From assembly GCA_035578905.1 (NCBI GenBank), contig JAQJVL010002723.1, forward strand, positions 20,252 through 84,251: 64,000 bases of DNA, read 5' to 3'. The notes under the pieces are model-generated. The model made no database searches, was not told where the DNA came from, and was given only the letters and a program-made list of their open reading frames with translations. The position numbers and the translations under genes were made by a program. The stretch's first letter is position 1. Each line of letters starts with the position of its first letter. The DNA comes from Stictocephala bisonia. Lineage: Eukaryota > Arthropoda > Insecta > Hemiptera > Membracidae. This document shows, one piece after another, positions 10,437-22,572 of this stretch.

Positions 10437-12105
10437 TTGTGGTCTTTTTGCTGACCACTTTTCTTCGGTATATTCAACATCTGACACAGCAGTTCCCGAA
10501 TACAATTTCTGTGGGAGTATAAACTTATCTCCGTGTGTGTTGAAGACTGAAGAGGTTCGAATGAAGCTTGCCTCACTGGATCCGTTGAAGGGCACTGGTC
10601 CTGATGAGATTCCACCTCTGGTTCTCAAGAGATGTTGCAGCCTGCTTGCTCCCCAACTGACCGTTCTTTTTAACATCTTTCTTCGACGGGGTATTTTTTC
10701 AGACCGGCTTACATCTAGTTTTGTAGTGCCTATTCACAAGTCCTCCAGTACTGAAGAAGTTCGAAACTACCGCCCGATTGTGATTCAGCCGGCCCTGGGT
10801 AAGGTTTTTGAGTCATTGGTCCTTGATTATGTCAGTTTCCCCTTCAAAAGTATTCTTGTACCTGAACAACATGGATTTTCATCAGGAAGATCTACTACAA
10901 CTGATTAGTACAAGATTTTGTACTATATATATATACTACGGTATATACTATACTGATTAGTACAAGATTTTGTACTATGTATATATATATATATATGAAT
11001 TTCATCATGTCACCCCTTAGTAGAGGCAAGCAAGTTGACAGCGCTTACATTGATTTTTCAAAGGCATTTGACATCATGAATCACAACCATCTTATTGCTA
11101 AGCCTTGGGCATTACTGGTGGTCTTCTAAATTGGTTTCGTTCTTACATAAAATACCGCAGACTCTGTGTTAAGTTCATGGGTGCCACCTCAAGATACTTT
11201 GTTGCCACCTCGGGGGTTCCTCAGGGTTCCCATCTGGGCCCTTTCTTGTTCATGGTTTTTCTCAACGACTTGGCAAGTATTTTGGAGGACGTCGACTGCT
11301 TGTTCTTTGCAGATGATATAAAGATATTTCGCACTATATCTTTCATCGAGGATTGTTATCAGATGCAGTGGAGCTTGAATAAGGTGATGGAATGATGTGC
11401 AAAAAATGATATGAGGCTGAATATGGACAAGTGTGCCATTGTATCTTTCTGTCGGACATCCACGCCGTTACTCTTTGACTATTATCTGTGCATTCCACGC
11501 TCAGCCGCAAGTCATTCGTACGTTATCTGGGAGTGATCTTTTCCTCGAATATGAGTCCTGAACTTCATATTGATGCTATTGTTGGTAGAGCCTTCAGAAC
11601 GCTTGGTTTCATCGTCAGAGTTTCAAGGAGTGGACTGAGTGTTGCAGCGATGAAGATGGCTTATACTGCACTAGTCAGATCAATCTTAGAGTATGCTTAC
11701 ATCGTATGGGCCGCTTACCAGCTGGGTCATATTCAGCGCCTTCAGAGCATTCAAGACCGTTTTGTCAGGAGTGTTGGCTTGAGATTGGGCTTTAACTACC
11801 ATGATGTGCCCCTGGATGCGGTCGAGAAGGACTTGGGATTGGCTCCTCTTGTAGTGCGAAGACTACAAGAGGACTTGCAGGACTTGGTATTTTTGAAGAA
11901 GATTTTGACTGGTGGAGTGGAATGTCCTGGCCTTCTTCGTCTCATTGAAATTAAAGTCCCCGGATGCACTCGATCTCTGGATTTGTTTAGACACACTCAG
12001 TGCTCTACCAATTATGAGTTTCACAGCGTCATCCCAAGACTGCATCGACTTGGGAATGTGGTGGCACCTTACCATGACTTTTCTCTGATATATTGGCGTC
12101 ACTGA
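10437..12105 (+). pseudogene. Jockey/CR1-like RT, decayed (fragment 2)
   Basis: Segments in order: FADHFSSVYSTSD and KGTGPDEIPPLVLKRC (10437-10640); VRNYRPIVIQPALGKVFESL and EQHGFSSGRSTTT (10755-10908); SAYIDFSKAFDIMNHNHLI (11042-11100); SGVPQGSHLGPFLFMVFLND (about 11210-11270) and CLFFADDIKIF with the YADD-type catalytic pair (about 11300); then the thumb/C-terminal region with YLGVIFSSNMSPELHIDAIV to 12105. An AT-rich insertion at 10909-10997, including two copies of ACTGATTAGTACAAGATTTT, interrupts the frame, and further frameshifts lie near 11105 and 11400-11480. Endonuclease and ORF1 are absent, so this is a 5'-truncated dead copy. Confidence 0.9.
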
Positions 12106-12622
12106 GGAAGTCTTTCCTGGCTTGAGACTGTTTGAATATCAGTTACTTGCTGAAATTGTATGGCTTATTATGTGTGTGTTTTTTGCACTAGTTATCTTCT
12201 TATATTGTTCTTTAAGTTGTAATTTTGTTATGGTTGTATCTATTATTGCATTTATTTTCGTTTTTCTTGTAAATTAGTTAAGATTACTTTAATTTTTTGT
12301 TTGGATTAATAGGTTGGTGTGTTAATATCTCAGCTATTTATTTTATAGATTATAATTGAATGTGTTTGCTCCTTGTTTTGTTGACTAATTCTCTTGTGAT
12401 ATTTATTTGTCTAGTTATATTACTGCTTCTTATTGTATTCTAATTTATTATTATTATTGTTGTTATTAATATTATTATTGTTATTTCCATGTCACAATAT
12501 TAGAACACTTTATTACCTGTTACCAGTTATACAGTACGATGTTTGTTATATAGACATCTATATTTTTTTTTATTTTTAAATATAAAAATGGTGTAAACCG
12601 TATAAATGAATAAATAAATAAT
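10437..12622 (+). mobile_element. 5'-truncated non-LTR retrotransposon with 3' UTR
   Basis: The RT frame (to 12105) is followed by a T-rich 3' UTR of about 500 bp that ends in ATGAATAAATAAATAA at about 12606-12622. This is the simple-repeat tail usual for this retrotransposon group. Its 5' end abuts RT fragment 1 with no gap, so it probably inserted into that copy or replaced its end. Confidence 0.75.
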
Positions 12623-13194
12623 TTTTCATTAAATACATTTTAATTTCTTTGTATTGCAAGGCCTAAATACTTATTACCATATTTCAAGAGTCACCTTAGA
12701 TACAAAACATATAGGATAGTGTAGTCATTACATTTTGCCTCCTATCCCTATTGAAAATATATTATTTTTTAGTCAAAAATATATTAAGCAAAGCAACATT
12801 TAATTTTTTTGTTTGAAACCAAAATAATTCACTGATTTATATTTTGGTTTCACATTATAATAATCACCACAGTTCCTCAATAAGGTTTATCTGTTGACCC
12901 ATGACAAAATGTCATCATATTTAAATAAACTATAAACAACATTTATGTTAAAAGACTAATTAAAATATGTTATCTATTATTCCCCAACATTGTACTTTAT
13001 TATTATATATAAGAGTGTGCAGACGAATGTTTGTTCTGTTTTCAACAGAAAGTATTGTGCAAGCTCATACTCATGCTCGTTATTGTAGTGTAAGCAGTGA
13101 GGGGTGAAAATACGAGCCAAAACAGAATACGGGCTCTATTCGTCATCTCGCAAGAAGCCAAGGAAGAGTTAACAGTTGAGGCAAGACGTTGATG
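12623..13194. other. No gene seen
   Basis: Low-complexity AT-rich DNA, with a more complex stretch at about 13010-13190 that shows no recognisable coding or repeat motif. Confidence 0.5.
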
Positions 13195-14280
13195 TTCAAA
13201 TCAAATCAAAATATCTTTATTGGTTGACAACATACAGAGTTGCATAATAGCATCATATATATAAACTGTACAATCCTCAATACAAAATACTATTAATCAA
13301 AGGAACTGTCTACCTACAAGTAGTATTAATTGATATCACCATCTTATAATCTAGTCAAATCTTATCATAATAGTAACTTATCTGTAACTCCAAATTATCA
13401 AAAATAAACACTAAACATCTTGTATGTTATCCGTAAGGTATTCCCTCACACTGTAATAGCCACGACACACAAGGAGCTCTTTAACTTTTTTTCTTAAATC
13501 TGGGTGTGTCAGCAATTGATTGAATGGAATTTGGTGGTAAACTAAGGAATTTAATTGAATTGAAAGTCATATGGCTTTGGAAAAAAGAACTCTTGTGTGG
13601 GAGAATTACTGCTTGGTATTTGTGAAAGGTATATGGAAACTGTGATCTGTTTAATTCAAAAGTTCTATTTTTGCTATTGAAAAAAGTAATGCAGTTAAGA
13701 ATGGAAAATTCAAAATTCCGTGTTCTCTAAAAAGGGGTTTGCAGGAAAAATTTCTAGGTTTTTTTTAATATTGTCCTTATGGCTTTCTTCTGTAATCTAA
13801 AAATTAAATTGGTCCTACTGCACTCATGTCCCCACAATTCTACAGCATAAGCCAGGAAAGGAAAAATCATACCGTAATAAGCCGCTAGCAACACTTTTCG
13901 GTCCATGAATGTTGACAAGCGTTTCAGAACGAAAATGCCTGAACTAAGTTTCCTGAACCTTGCCTCAATGTGATATTCAAATGTCAGTCTGTCATCAATG
14001 AACACTCCTAAAAATTTAGTCACACTTTTCTAGTCAATGTCCATGTCACCAATCAGACATTACAAACCATTCTGCCTCATTTTGTTTCTTATTTTGAATT
14101 CAATGATTTAAGTTTCATGCGGATTTATTTTCAGAAAATTGTTATCAAACCACTGAAGCAAGGAATTAGCTTCCTCAAAAATTGTGATCTCCAAATTAGC
14201 CTTATTATCAGCCACAACACCTAGGGAAGTGTCGTATACATATTGACAAACAGTGGCTTTTCTTATGTCCTGAGAAGCAT
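13195..14280 (-). pseudogene. CR1-like RT 3' half with element 3' end
   Basis: Minus strand. The element 3' end is at about 13197, read on the plus strand as ATCAAATCAAAATATCTTTA. The coding tail (about 13440-13530) has YYSVREYL, which matches the C-terminus of the 24.4 kb element. The frame at 13754-14023 has FLGVFIDDRLTFEYHIEARF, then FLAYAVELWGHECSRTN, then LQKKAIRTI. Further 5' (14030-14280) broken frames give an LQWFDNNFLKINPHET-like stretch. The catalytic motifs are missing, so this is a strongly 5'-truncated copy of the same group as the 24-36 kb retrotransposon. Confidence 0.82.
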
Positions 14281-15275
14281 CGTTAGCAAAGATGCTAAAA
14301 TTGAACCTGTATGGAGCGTAGGAAAGGCATAAGTGACAAATTCTAGAGCTATTACGGTGGAAGCTGAGTACTGAGGTACCTGCTTGGATAAAGTGCGCAA
14401 TAGTGGCGAGGAGGTTGAGGAACTTTTATGGGGATTAAAGGTTGGTGCGCAATATCGGTGCACCGTTAAAGGCAGTGATCTAATTACACTGCAGTAATTT
14501 TTACCTAACTTTCAGTTTCTTCTAAAATCATTGATCTTTTGTAAGATCTTCATCCTTGTAAGATTTAGTTTGATTTACGGCTTTATTTTTATTTTTCAGC
14601 GAATGGATTTATCACTTTATTTTATTTGTATCAGTTATAGAAAAACTGGAAATAGTTTTCTAATCTATATAATATAAAATCGATCTAACCCTAAACATAA
14701 CCTAACCTGACTTAACAAAACCAAACCTATCACAATATTATGAAACATGACCTATCGATACCACACAAAACATAACCTTACCCAACATCACTTTGGAGGC
14801 ATTTACGTGCAAAATATTCGGGATGACATTTTGACAATATTTGAGTACCCAATGCTATGTTTAAAAACATTAATTTTTCTGTTTCTCTTCATATTGATAC
14901 TTTTCCCGAAAACAGCTCCAAGAAAACAAATCATAAGTAAACATTGAGAATCATTTATAGAATGGAAAATATGTAAAAGAGTAAAAAAGCATAAAAAATA
15001 TAGAACATTATATAGATTATAATTTGTTAGCTTAACTTGTTTAATCGTTTCGTTATACGAAAAAGTCAATTTAATGTACAACGAGTTAATTTATGCAAAG
15101 AGCAAGCTGAGGTGGTGAATTATATAAAAACATTAAATATTTCATAAAGTCCTTATAAACATGATTCGATTTTAATAGAGACCTGTATAACAAGTGGAAT
15201 TAATGATTTTTCTAAGTGCACACACAATGAAGTTTAGTCCAAATGCATTAATATTTGTTTTATATTCTTGATTGA
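14281..15275. other. No gene seen
   Basis: AT-rich. CCTAACC-type words cluster at about 14686-14730 but not as a regular telomeric array. Short open frames on both strands at 14750-15080 lack motifs. Confidence 0.5.
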
Positions 15276-15755
15276 CGATGGTATTACGTACCCATCATCT
15301 TTATAAATTTGAAAGTCAATGATTTAAATGTCGTTAGTAAGTTTCGTAATAACATTTATGATATGTCCTTAGAAGAAAAAAGTTGGTAACAGTTCTTTTC
15401 CATTTATGTTTTACGGAATAACCTAGACGCAGCTGGTTGCCGATGGTATTACGTACCCAAACTCTTTAGATTTGTTTAAATGTCGTTAAAACGTTTCGTA
15501 ATAACATTTATAATATTTCCTAAAAAATTCTTAACATTTATTTGACATTTATGTTTTGCATATTAGTAGACGCAGCTGGTGAGTGATGGTCTTAGGTACC
15601 CAACACTTTTAGAACTTTGAAATTGAATATTTTAAATGTTGTTAAAATGTTCGTAATAACATTTATAATATTTCCTTAGTAGAAAAAATGCTTAACATTT
15701 ATTTGCCATTCTTTGCAATGTATTACAGAATAACATAAACACAGCTTATATTACT
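15276..15755. repeat. Diverged tandem repeat, about 150-160 bp, 3 copies
   Basis: Each copy contains GATGGTATTACGTACCCA, then GTTTCGTAATAACATTTAT, then TTTCCTTAGTAGAAAAAA, and ends with an ACGCAGCTGGT segment. Copies start near 15276, 15441 and 15586. Confidence 0.8.
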
Positions 15756-16430
15756 TTGTGAAACCCATTACATTTTATCGTAATTTGAAACGTTCAAAGA
15801 AAATTAATTTCCGTTCATTAGATATTCATCTTTAATTTTCTTTGCAAGCTATTTATGCTTTAATGAATAGTGAAATCCTTCATGAGTCAAATCTTGATAG
15901 GATCTCTATAGCCCCATTAATGAAAAAATGTTTCTCACCTTCTAGAATAAGACTGGAGGCCCATTGGTATAACCCATAGCATTATACATGCAGGAGAGTT
16001 CATCCAGAGTAGATTGGAGTTCACGAAGAGGAACAAGAATTACAGATGAAAACCGACCATGGAAGTATATGCCGTATTACATCTTACATTTGGACAGTTT
16101 GTAAGATTAACACAAAATAAAATATGAGTTCTGTTTAACGTTCAGGAACCATAGGAATACATAAAGATTAGTTTTTATATCACGAATCCGTTAAATTGAC
16201 TTTAGCTAACTTGAAAGACCAAATGAATGGAGCTCACTCCTTATGCATACTATCGACTGTACTAACGCAATACAAAGTTTGGATTCTTTAAGGGAAACAG
16301 TTCGTTTCTTCTAAGGTTCAACTGAGTTGAAGATACAATAATTTTTATTTAAAATATTAAGAATAAAAAAAAATAATATATTATCGTAATCTAAAGTCTG
16401 TAAATGAGTTAATTACACAAATACACAAAT
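15756..16430. other. No gene seen
   Basis: AT-rich sequence between two tandem arrays, without recognisable coding or repeat content. Confidence 0.5.
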
Positions 16431-17204
16431 ACTGTGCCCCTACTTGTGGAGAAGATCGATGTACAGCAAATAGGTTTTGTTCTTAGGTACTTAATTAGTT
16501 GTGGCCTAGGGGAGATTGAACTTTAATAATCTCCCCCACAACCAAGACACGTGATAAAGACTGTGCCCCTACTTTTGGAGAAGATCGATGTACAGCAAAT
16601 AGGTTTTGTTCTTAGGTACGTAATTAGTCGTGGCCTAGTGGAGATTGAACTTTACTAGTCTCCCCCACAACCAAGACACGTGATAAAGACTGTGCCCCTA
16701 CTTTTGGAGAAGATCGATGTACAGCAAATAGGTTTTGTTCTTAGGTACGTAATTAGTCGTGGCCTAGTGGAGATTGAACTTTAATAGTCTCCCCCACAAC
16801 CAAGACACGTGACAAAGACTGTGCCCCTACTTGTGGAGAAGATCGATGTACAGCAAATAGGTTTTGTTCTTAGGTACGTAATTAGTCGTGGCCTAGTGGA
16901 GATTGAACTTTAATAGTCTCCCCCACAACCAAGACACGTGACAAAGACTGTGCCCCTACTTGTGGAGAAGATCGATGTACAGCAAATAGGTTTTGTTCTT
17001 AGGTACGTAATTAGTCGTGGCCTAGTGGAGATTGAACTTTAATAGTCTCCCCCACAACCAAGACACGTGACAAAGACTGTGCCCCTACTTGTGGAGAAGA
17101 TCGATGTACAGCAAATAGGTTTTGTTCTTAGGCACGTAATTAGTCATGGCCTAGGGGAGATTGAACTTTAATAGTCTCCCCCACAACCAAGACACGTGAC
17201 AAAG
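16431..17204. repeat. 129 bp tandem array, 6 copies
   Basis: Units start with ACTGTGCCCCTACTT at 16431, 16560, 16689, 16818, 16947 and 17076, an exact 129 bp period. Copies are nearly identical; the first and last share variants (GGCCTAGGGGAG) that the middle ones lack. Each unit contains GGAGATTGAACTTTA followed by TCTCCCCCACAACCAAGA. High homogeneity points to recent expansion. Confidence 0.97.
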
Positions 17205-17344
17205 CTTTGTTGTTGTTTAGGAACATTAGTACAATTGTGTAACTTCACGGATTTGGCTTCAGTCATGTGTATTTGTATACTAGACATGGCATTATCTAAT
17301 AAGAAACCCTTTATATTAGTTAATATTGTCGGAATAAAAGCTAT

Positions 17345-17600
17345 CTTACAGATTTTAAGCAGTTTTACATAATTTCAATACTGGCACTTCAAGTTGATAT
17401 ACTTTCATGAATAGAAAATAACTTTATTTCTAGATTTTAAGCAGTTTTAATATAATTTCAATAACGGGCCATTCAGGTAGATACTTTATTGAATAGAATA
17501 GAACTGTATTTCTTGAGTTTAAGGAGTTTTTGTATAATTTCAATAACCGGCTCTTCAGGTGGATACTTTAATGAATAAAATAGAACTTTATTTAATTGAT
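17345..17600. repeat. About 81 bp tandem repeat, 3 diverged copies
   Basis: The segments TTAAGCAGTTTTACATAATT, TTAAGCAGTTTTAATATAAT and TTAAGGAGTTTTTGTATAAT start units at about 17355, 17438 and 17519. Each continues TTCAATA then a GATACTTT-like motif. Confidence 0.75.
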
Positions 17601-17712
17601 ACATAAACCACAATATCAAATCACATTACACATATATCTCAAATTTAACTAAAAAAATACACAAAAAACTAGAAGAATAATCCAAAAACAGCGCATAAAT
17701 AAATAAAAGTAA

Positions 17713-17763
17713 AAATATTTCATGCAGAAATAAATTTTATCTCTGCATGAAATATTTTTATTT
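17713..17763. repeat. Perfect-stem hairpin
   Basis: AAAATATTTCATGCAGA and TCTGCATGAAATATTTT form a near-perfect stem around a short AT loop. It could be the end of a small inverted-repeat element. Confidence 0.7.
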
Positions 17764-18550
17764 TTTTTAATTTTATTTTTATTATTGTCCTCCCAGACAA
17801 AGCCTAATCGGACGAACTGATATTTTAATGACACGCACCTAAAGCAGTAGTTAAGACATAAAATAAAAACAAAATCTATCCAAATTCATATATTACAGTT
17901 ACAAAAACATAACATGAGTTACATTTCATAACAAGTAAATATATTAGCTAAAATATGTGTGTATGCCTAGAACAAAATTATCATAATAATAATAATAAAT
18001 TAAAGGAGAACTGAATCAACTAATTTGATGAAAACAAATTTCAAACTAATATGTTGAAAAACATTGTTTCAATATTTGGTATAGTAAATAGCTACTAACA
18101 CAGTTTTCGGCTGAAATGAGATTTGTTAGTTAAATCTCTGATATTATATGGTAATTTACTAAACATTTTAGATACATAAAAACTGCAAGTTTTGTATAGT
18201 ATAAACAAGATATTTTAGGAATGTTAGTCTTGATTTTAAAATACGCCAAACCAAGTTTAATGACAGCAAGAACAAGTACACAATACACCATAGACTACTT
18301 TGTAATTGACTTTGGTACCTGTGTGTTGTTTGGGGTGGGCTGCGTCTATGTAACCACCAAAATTAGTTTAGTTTGGTTTGTCCCAGTTTGGCTGGCTAAA
18401 CATGTCGATCACACGTGGAACCATATTTGGACAATGTGAGATATCATTGAGTTATATTTAGTACAGTATTTCAAATATTTTCTTACAGCTATCCCATATG
18501 TAACGAGAACTGTAGCTTCTTGTCACCTACAACTCCAAATTACTATTTTT
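17764..18550. other. No gene seen
   Basis: AT-rich with short open frames lacking motifs. A (TAA)n-like tract lies near 17985-18000. Confidence 0.5.
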
Positions 18551-19425
18551 AAATAAATAAATAAGGTCTTTATTTTGGAGCGGTTTTCAACAAACAATGC
18601 TAGTTTACAAAACAACTCAAGTCATATTACAATTATTTAAAAAATTAAAAGCTAATTTCAATTATTCATAATTAAAACACAAAGTTACGTATACAGTACA
18701 CTTATATATGGATGTATCAGCTTGTATTATACATTAAATATTTATATACATTGTTTTTATATGTAGTTTCAGATACACCCTGGCCTGTTAAACTGGAGGA
18801 AAATTCATTAAATAATTTTGGAGCAAAGTACGCAAATCTTTTTCTCTCACATTCACGGCGAACGCGAGGCATCTCCAAAACTTGATCCTATCTAGTGCTG
18901 CGAGATCGGATCTGAGACCTGTTTTTTAGTTTTTCCCTCAAATATCCCGGCCTGCCAGTGGTAAGGATTCTATAAAGTAGGCATAAGGAGCGCAGAGTAC
19001 AAGTATCAGTTACAGTCAGCAAACCCAGTGATCGTCGCGCCTCCGAAACATGGTCAACCTTCTTAGTCCACATACATACCTGATACACATATTTTGCACT
19101 CTCTGTAATTTGTCTAAATCCCCTTTAGACACAATATTGCCATACACAGGGAGGCAGTAATCGATCACAGTGAGCACAAGAGCCTGGACAAGGCGAAGCT
19201 TTGTCTCTAGGAAACAAGTACCTATGTTTGTATAACATTCTCAGTCGACTAAGGGCCCGCCGACAAACAGCACTTACATGACCAGACAAAGTGAGGTCAT
19301 TATCGAACATGAGGCCCAAGAGCGTTGAGGATTCACACTCATTTAGTCTGATAACGCCAAGTAACACCTCACCGACAGACTCCGAACCCACATTGGAAGG
19401 AATCGACAATACACAACACTTAAAA
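18551..19425 (-). pseudogene. Non-LTR RT C-terminal fragment
   Basis: Minus strand. The element 3' end is at 18551, where the plus strand reads AAATAAATAAATAAGGTCTT. Coding: LLGLMFDNDLTLSGHVSAVC and RALSRLRMLYKHRYL (19200-19330), then across a frameshift a YCLPVYGN-like block (about 19130-19160). The C-terminal tail follows (18780-19088), with LCLLYRILTTGRPGYL and a downstream FAPKLFNEF-like motif. RT catalytic motifs are absent. The sequence differs clearly from the 24 kb family, so this is another lineage of the CR1/Jockey group. Confidence 0.82.
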
Positions 19426-19624
19426 CAATTACAAACATAATTTTATAAAAAATACGATGAGAAACTATTTACCTACGCTTTTAAATAACTTATTTACAGA
19501 AAGTGAGTGTGTTAACTTCTTATACAATTAAGATTATTTTAGTCTTCCTTTATTAAATACCTTCTAATAGTAAACAGAAAGATTTTAATCATTCTACAAT
19601 AAGAATATAACGACAACCTACTTG

Positions 19625-20915
19625 CCAACTGAAATACCCCATGACGTATCCCCTCTAATTACAGGTACTAAACTGAAATACCCCATGACGTATCCCCTCT
19701 AATTACAGGTACTAAACTGAAATACCCCATGACGTATCCCCTCTAATTACAGGTACTAAACTGAAATACCCCATGACGTATCCCCTCTAATTACAGGTAC
19801 TAAACTGAAATACCCCATGACGTATCCCCTCTAATTACAGGTACTAAATTGAAATAGTTCATGACGTATCCCCTCTAATTACAGGTACTAAATTGAAATA
19901 GCTCATGACGTATCCCCTCTAATTACAGGTACTAAATTGAAATAGTTCATGACGTATCCCCTCTAATTACAGGTACTAAATTGAAATAGTTCATGACGTA
20001 TCCCCTCTAATTACAGGTACTAAATTGAAATAGTTCATGACGTATCACCTCTAGTTACAGGTACTAAACTGAAATACCCCAAGAAGAATCCCCTCTAATT
20101 ACAGGTACTAAACTGAAATACCCCATGACGTATCCCCTCTAATTACACGTACTAAATTGAAATACCCCTTGACGTATCTCCTCTAATTACAGGTACTAAA
20201 CTGAAATACCCCACGACGTATCCCCTCTAATTACACGTACTAAATTGAAATACCCAATGACTTATCCCCTCTAATTACAGGTATTAAATTGAAATACCCC
20301 ATGACGTATCCCCTCTAATTACAGGTACTAAACTGAAACACCCCATGACGTATCCCCTCTAATTACAGGTACTAAATTGAAATACCCAATTACTTATCCC
20401 CTCTAATTACAGGTACTAAACTGAAATACCCCATGACGTATCCCCTTTAATTACAGGTACTAAACTGAAACACCCCATGACGTATCCCCTCTAATTACAG
20501 GTACTAAATTGAAATACCCAATTAATTATCCCCTCTAATTACAGGTACTAAACTGAAATACCCAATTAATTATCCCCTCTAATTACAGGTACTAAATTGA
20601 AATACCCAATTACTTATCCCCTCTAATTACAGGTACTAAACTGAAACACCCCATGACGTATCCCCTTTAATTACAGGTACTAAACTGAAACACCCCATGA
20701 CGTATCCCCTCTAATTACAGGTACTAAATTGAAATACCCAATTAATTATCCCCTCTAATTACAGGTACTAAATTGAAATACCCAATTACTTATCCCCTCT
20801 AATTACAGGTATTAAATTGAAATACTCCATGACGTATCCCCTCTAATTACACGTACTAAATTGAAATACCCAATTACTTATCCCCTCTAATTACAGGTAC
20901 TAAACTGAAATGTAT
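19625..20915. repeat. 44 bp minisatellite, about 29 copies, block structure
   Basis: The unit reads AAACTGAAATACCCCATGAC then GTATCCCCTCTAATTACAGG then TACT. Variants occur in blocks: about five copies of the CCCCATGACGTAT type, then about five of the AGTTCATGACGTAT type, then a mosaic mixing CCCCATGACGTAT with CCCAATTACTTAT and CCCAATTAATTAT. Spacing stays at 44 bp throughout. Confidence 0.97.
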
Positions 20916-21309
20916 TTAAAATATAATTAAATCAGATAGTTACTTTGGAACCAATGCATCTAAGATTCTTCCGAACTAAAATAATATACTTACCGATAGA
21001 TTTCTCATCCAATGTTATACGTTGTGTTTCTAATTATCAGCTGTTTTGTGGCCCAGTATTATTGGCAAACCAAACTAACTAATCAAATTACTGGAAAAAT
21101 ATTCCAATATATCTAAGTATAATCCTCATAGAGAGTATAGTCAAGCATTTTTGTAAACAGTTGTCCTTATAGTTATCAAAATACTATTTCTGTATCAAGC
21201 TCATACAAATGTTAAATTAATCAATCCGTCTACACAATCAACAATCAGCATACTCTAATAAAAACAATTAATTATTAAATACAGTTGAAAATAAAAGAAC
21301 AACAATAAT
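20916..21309. other. No gene seen
   Basis: AT-rich sequence between the 44 bp array and the next retrotransposon tail. Confidence 0.5.
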
Positions 21310-22572
21310 TATTTATTTATTTATCAATGACAGTGCCACTTTTACAAGAAATGTTTTACAAAGATGGCTTAATTATTATTTACAATCAGAAATACTAGAA
21401 TTCTTATCATTAAGATATTCTCAAGAATAGCCTAGGAACAAACTTTCAACGTAACAATCATAAATCACAAGAAAAAATTACAGCTCTTAAAACTAACCAC
21501 GATAACCAAGTTATTTATTCAGAATCGACAACAACTCGGGTCTGTTTAGACATCACAACAAAACCAAGGCTCTTAAAACGATATAACAAAAACTAAATGA
21601 TTTTTACACAGATCAACAATAATGTATAAAAAAAAATATATATATATATAAATTATATATATTGATGTATGCATATCAAAAATAACTATGCAAAACAATA
21701 ACAATAAAATTGATACAGAATCATCAACAACTAGGCCTAATTTAACAATCAAATTACAAATAATACATAAGATTAGTACTAACAAATGATAAGGAAATAA
21801 CTAATGTATATAAATATTTATTACTTGGAATAATTAGTGGATGAGTGGAATTTAGGCTAAGTAGTTGGTCCTGCACTGCTGGTAACAAAACAGATCAATT
21901 GATCTTGTAGACCCCAGCAATCGAAAATTAATTTGCCCAAGAAGATCCCCACAGCTCATCCTGCCATTAATCAATTAGAACAAAAAGATGAGGACAGCTA
22001 GATGTCTTCTCTTGGTTAATGTAGATAATTCAAGTTAAGTTTCCAACTCTTCAACGGAACATCAGCATAACACCGACAACTCTCACAAATCTTCGCTGAA
22101 TCCTCTGCAGCCTACTAGTATAACATTCCTGATGGGGTTTCCAGACAATTGAAGCATACTCTAAGATAGGCCGCAGAAGTGTTTTATACAACACAATAAT
22201 AGCTGCAACAGATAATCCAGTTTTAGAGACTCGGGTTTATTAGGCCTAGAATCTTACAGGCTCTATTGTAGATTTCATTTATTTGATTTTCTGGGGTAAG
22301 AGTGGAAATCCAATATAGCCCAGATTCTTAATCATTCTGCATCTGTCAAGAGAAACGCCATCTAGTTTGTAGTCTTTGGTGATAGTAGATGCTCGTCTCG
22401 AAAAGGATAATATTTTGCATTTTTCAATATTAAGGCTCATTTCATTGGTATCACACCAAGCCATAATTATATCAGTGATCTCTGCATTACTTTACCATCA
22501 TCTTCATTCATGATTGTGACAAAAAGCTTGATGTCATCTGCGAACAGTAGGAGGTTGGATTCGTTACCATTC
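21310..22572 (-). pseudogene. Non-LTR RT, 3' portion (split copy, part 1)
   Basis: Minus strand, with a 3' tail at about 21310 (plus strand TTATTTATTTATTTATCAAT). Coding at 22279-22570: SNLLLFADDIKLFVTIMNED, containing the catalytic ADD, followed by WCDTNEMSLNIEKCKILSFS. Weaker frames run further towards 21850, including a region where plus-strand text encodes the reverse of CRPILEYASIVW-type motifs (about 22090-22180). The frame stops at about 22572, where an opposite-strand retrotransposon begins. The upstream part resumes at 24163. Confidence 0.8.

Noticed and set aside
14686..14730. CCTAACC words suggesting an insect telomeric (TTAGG) repeat
   Set aside because: The words are irregularly spaced and few. 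There is no continuous CCTAA array.
16431..20915. Regular arrays that might be taken for CRISPR
   Set aside because: The units are contiguous with no unique spacers, lie in a eukaryotic context, and have no cas genes nearby.
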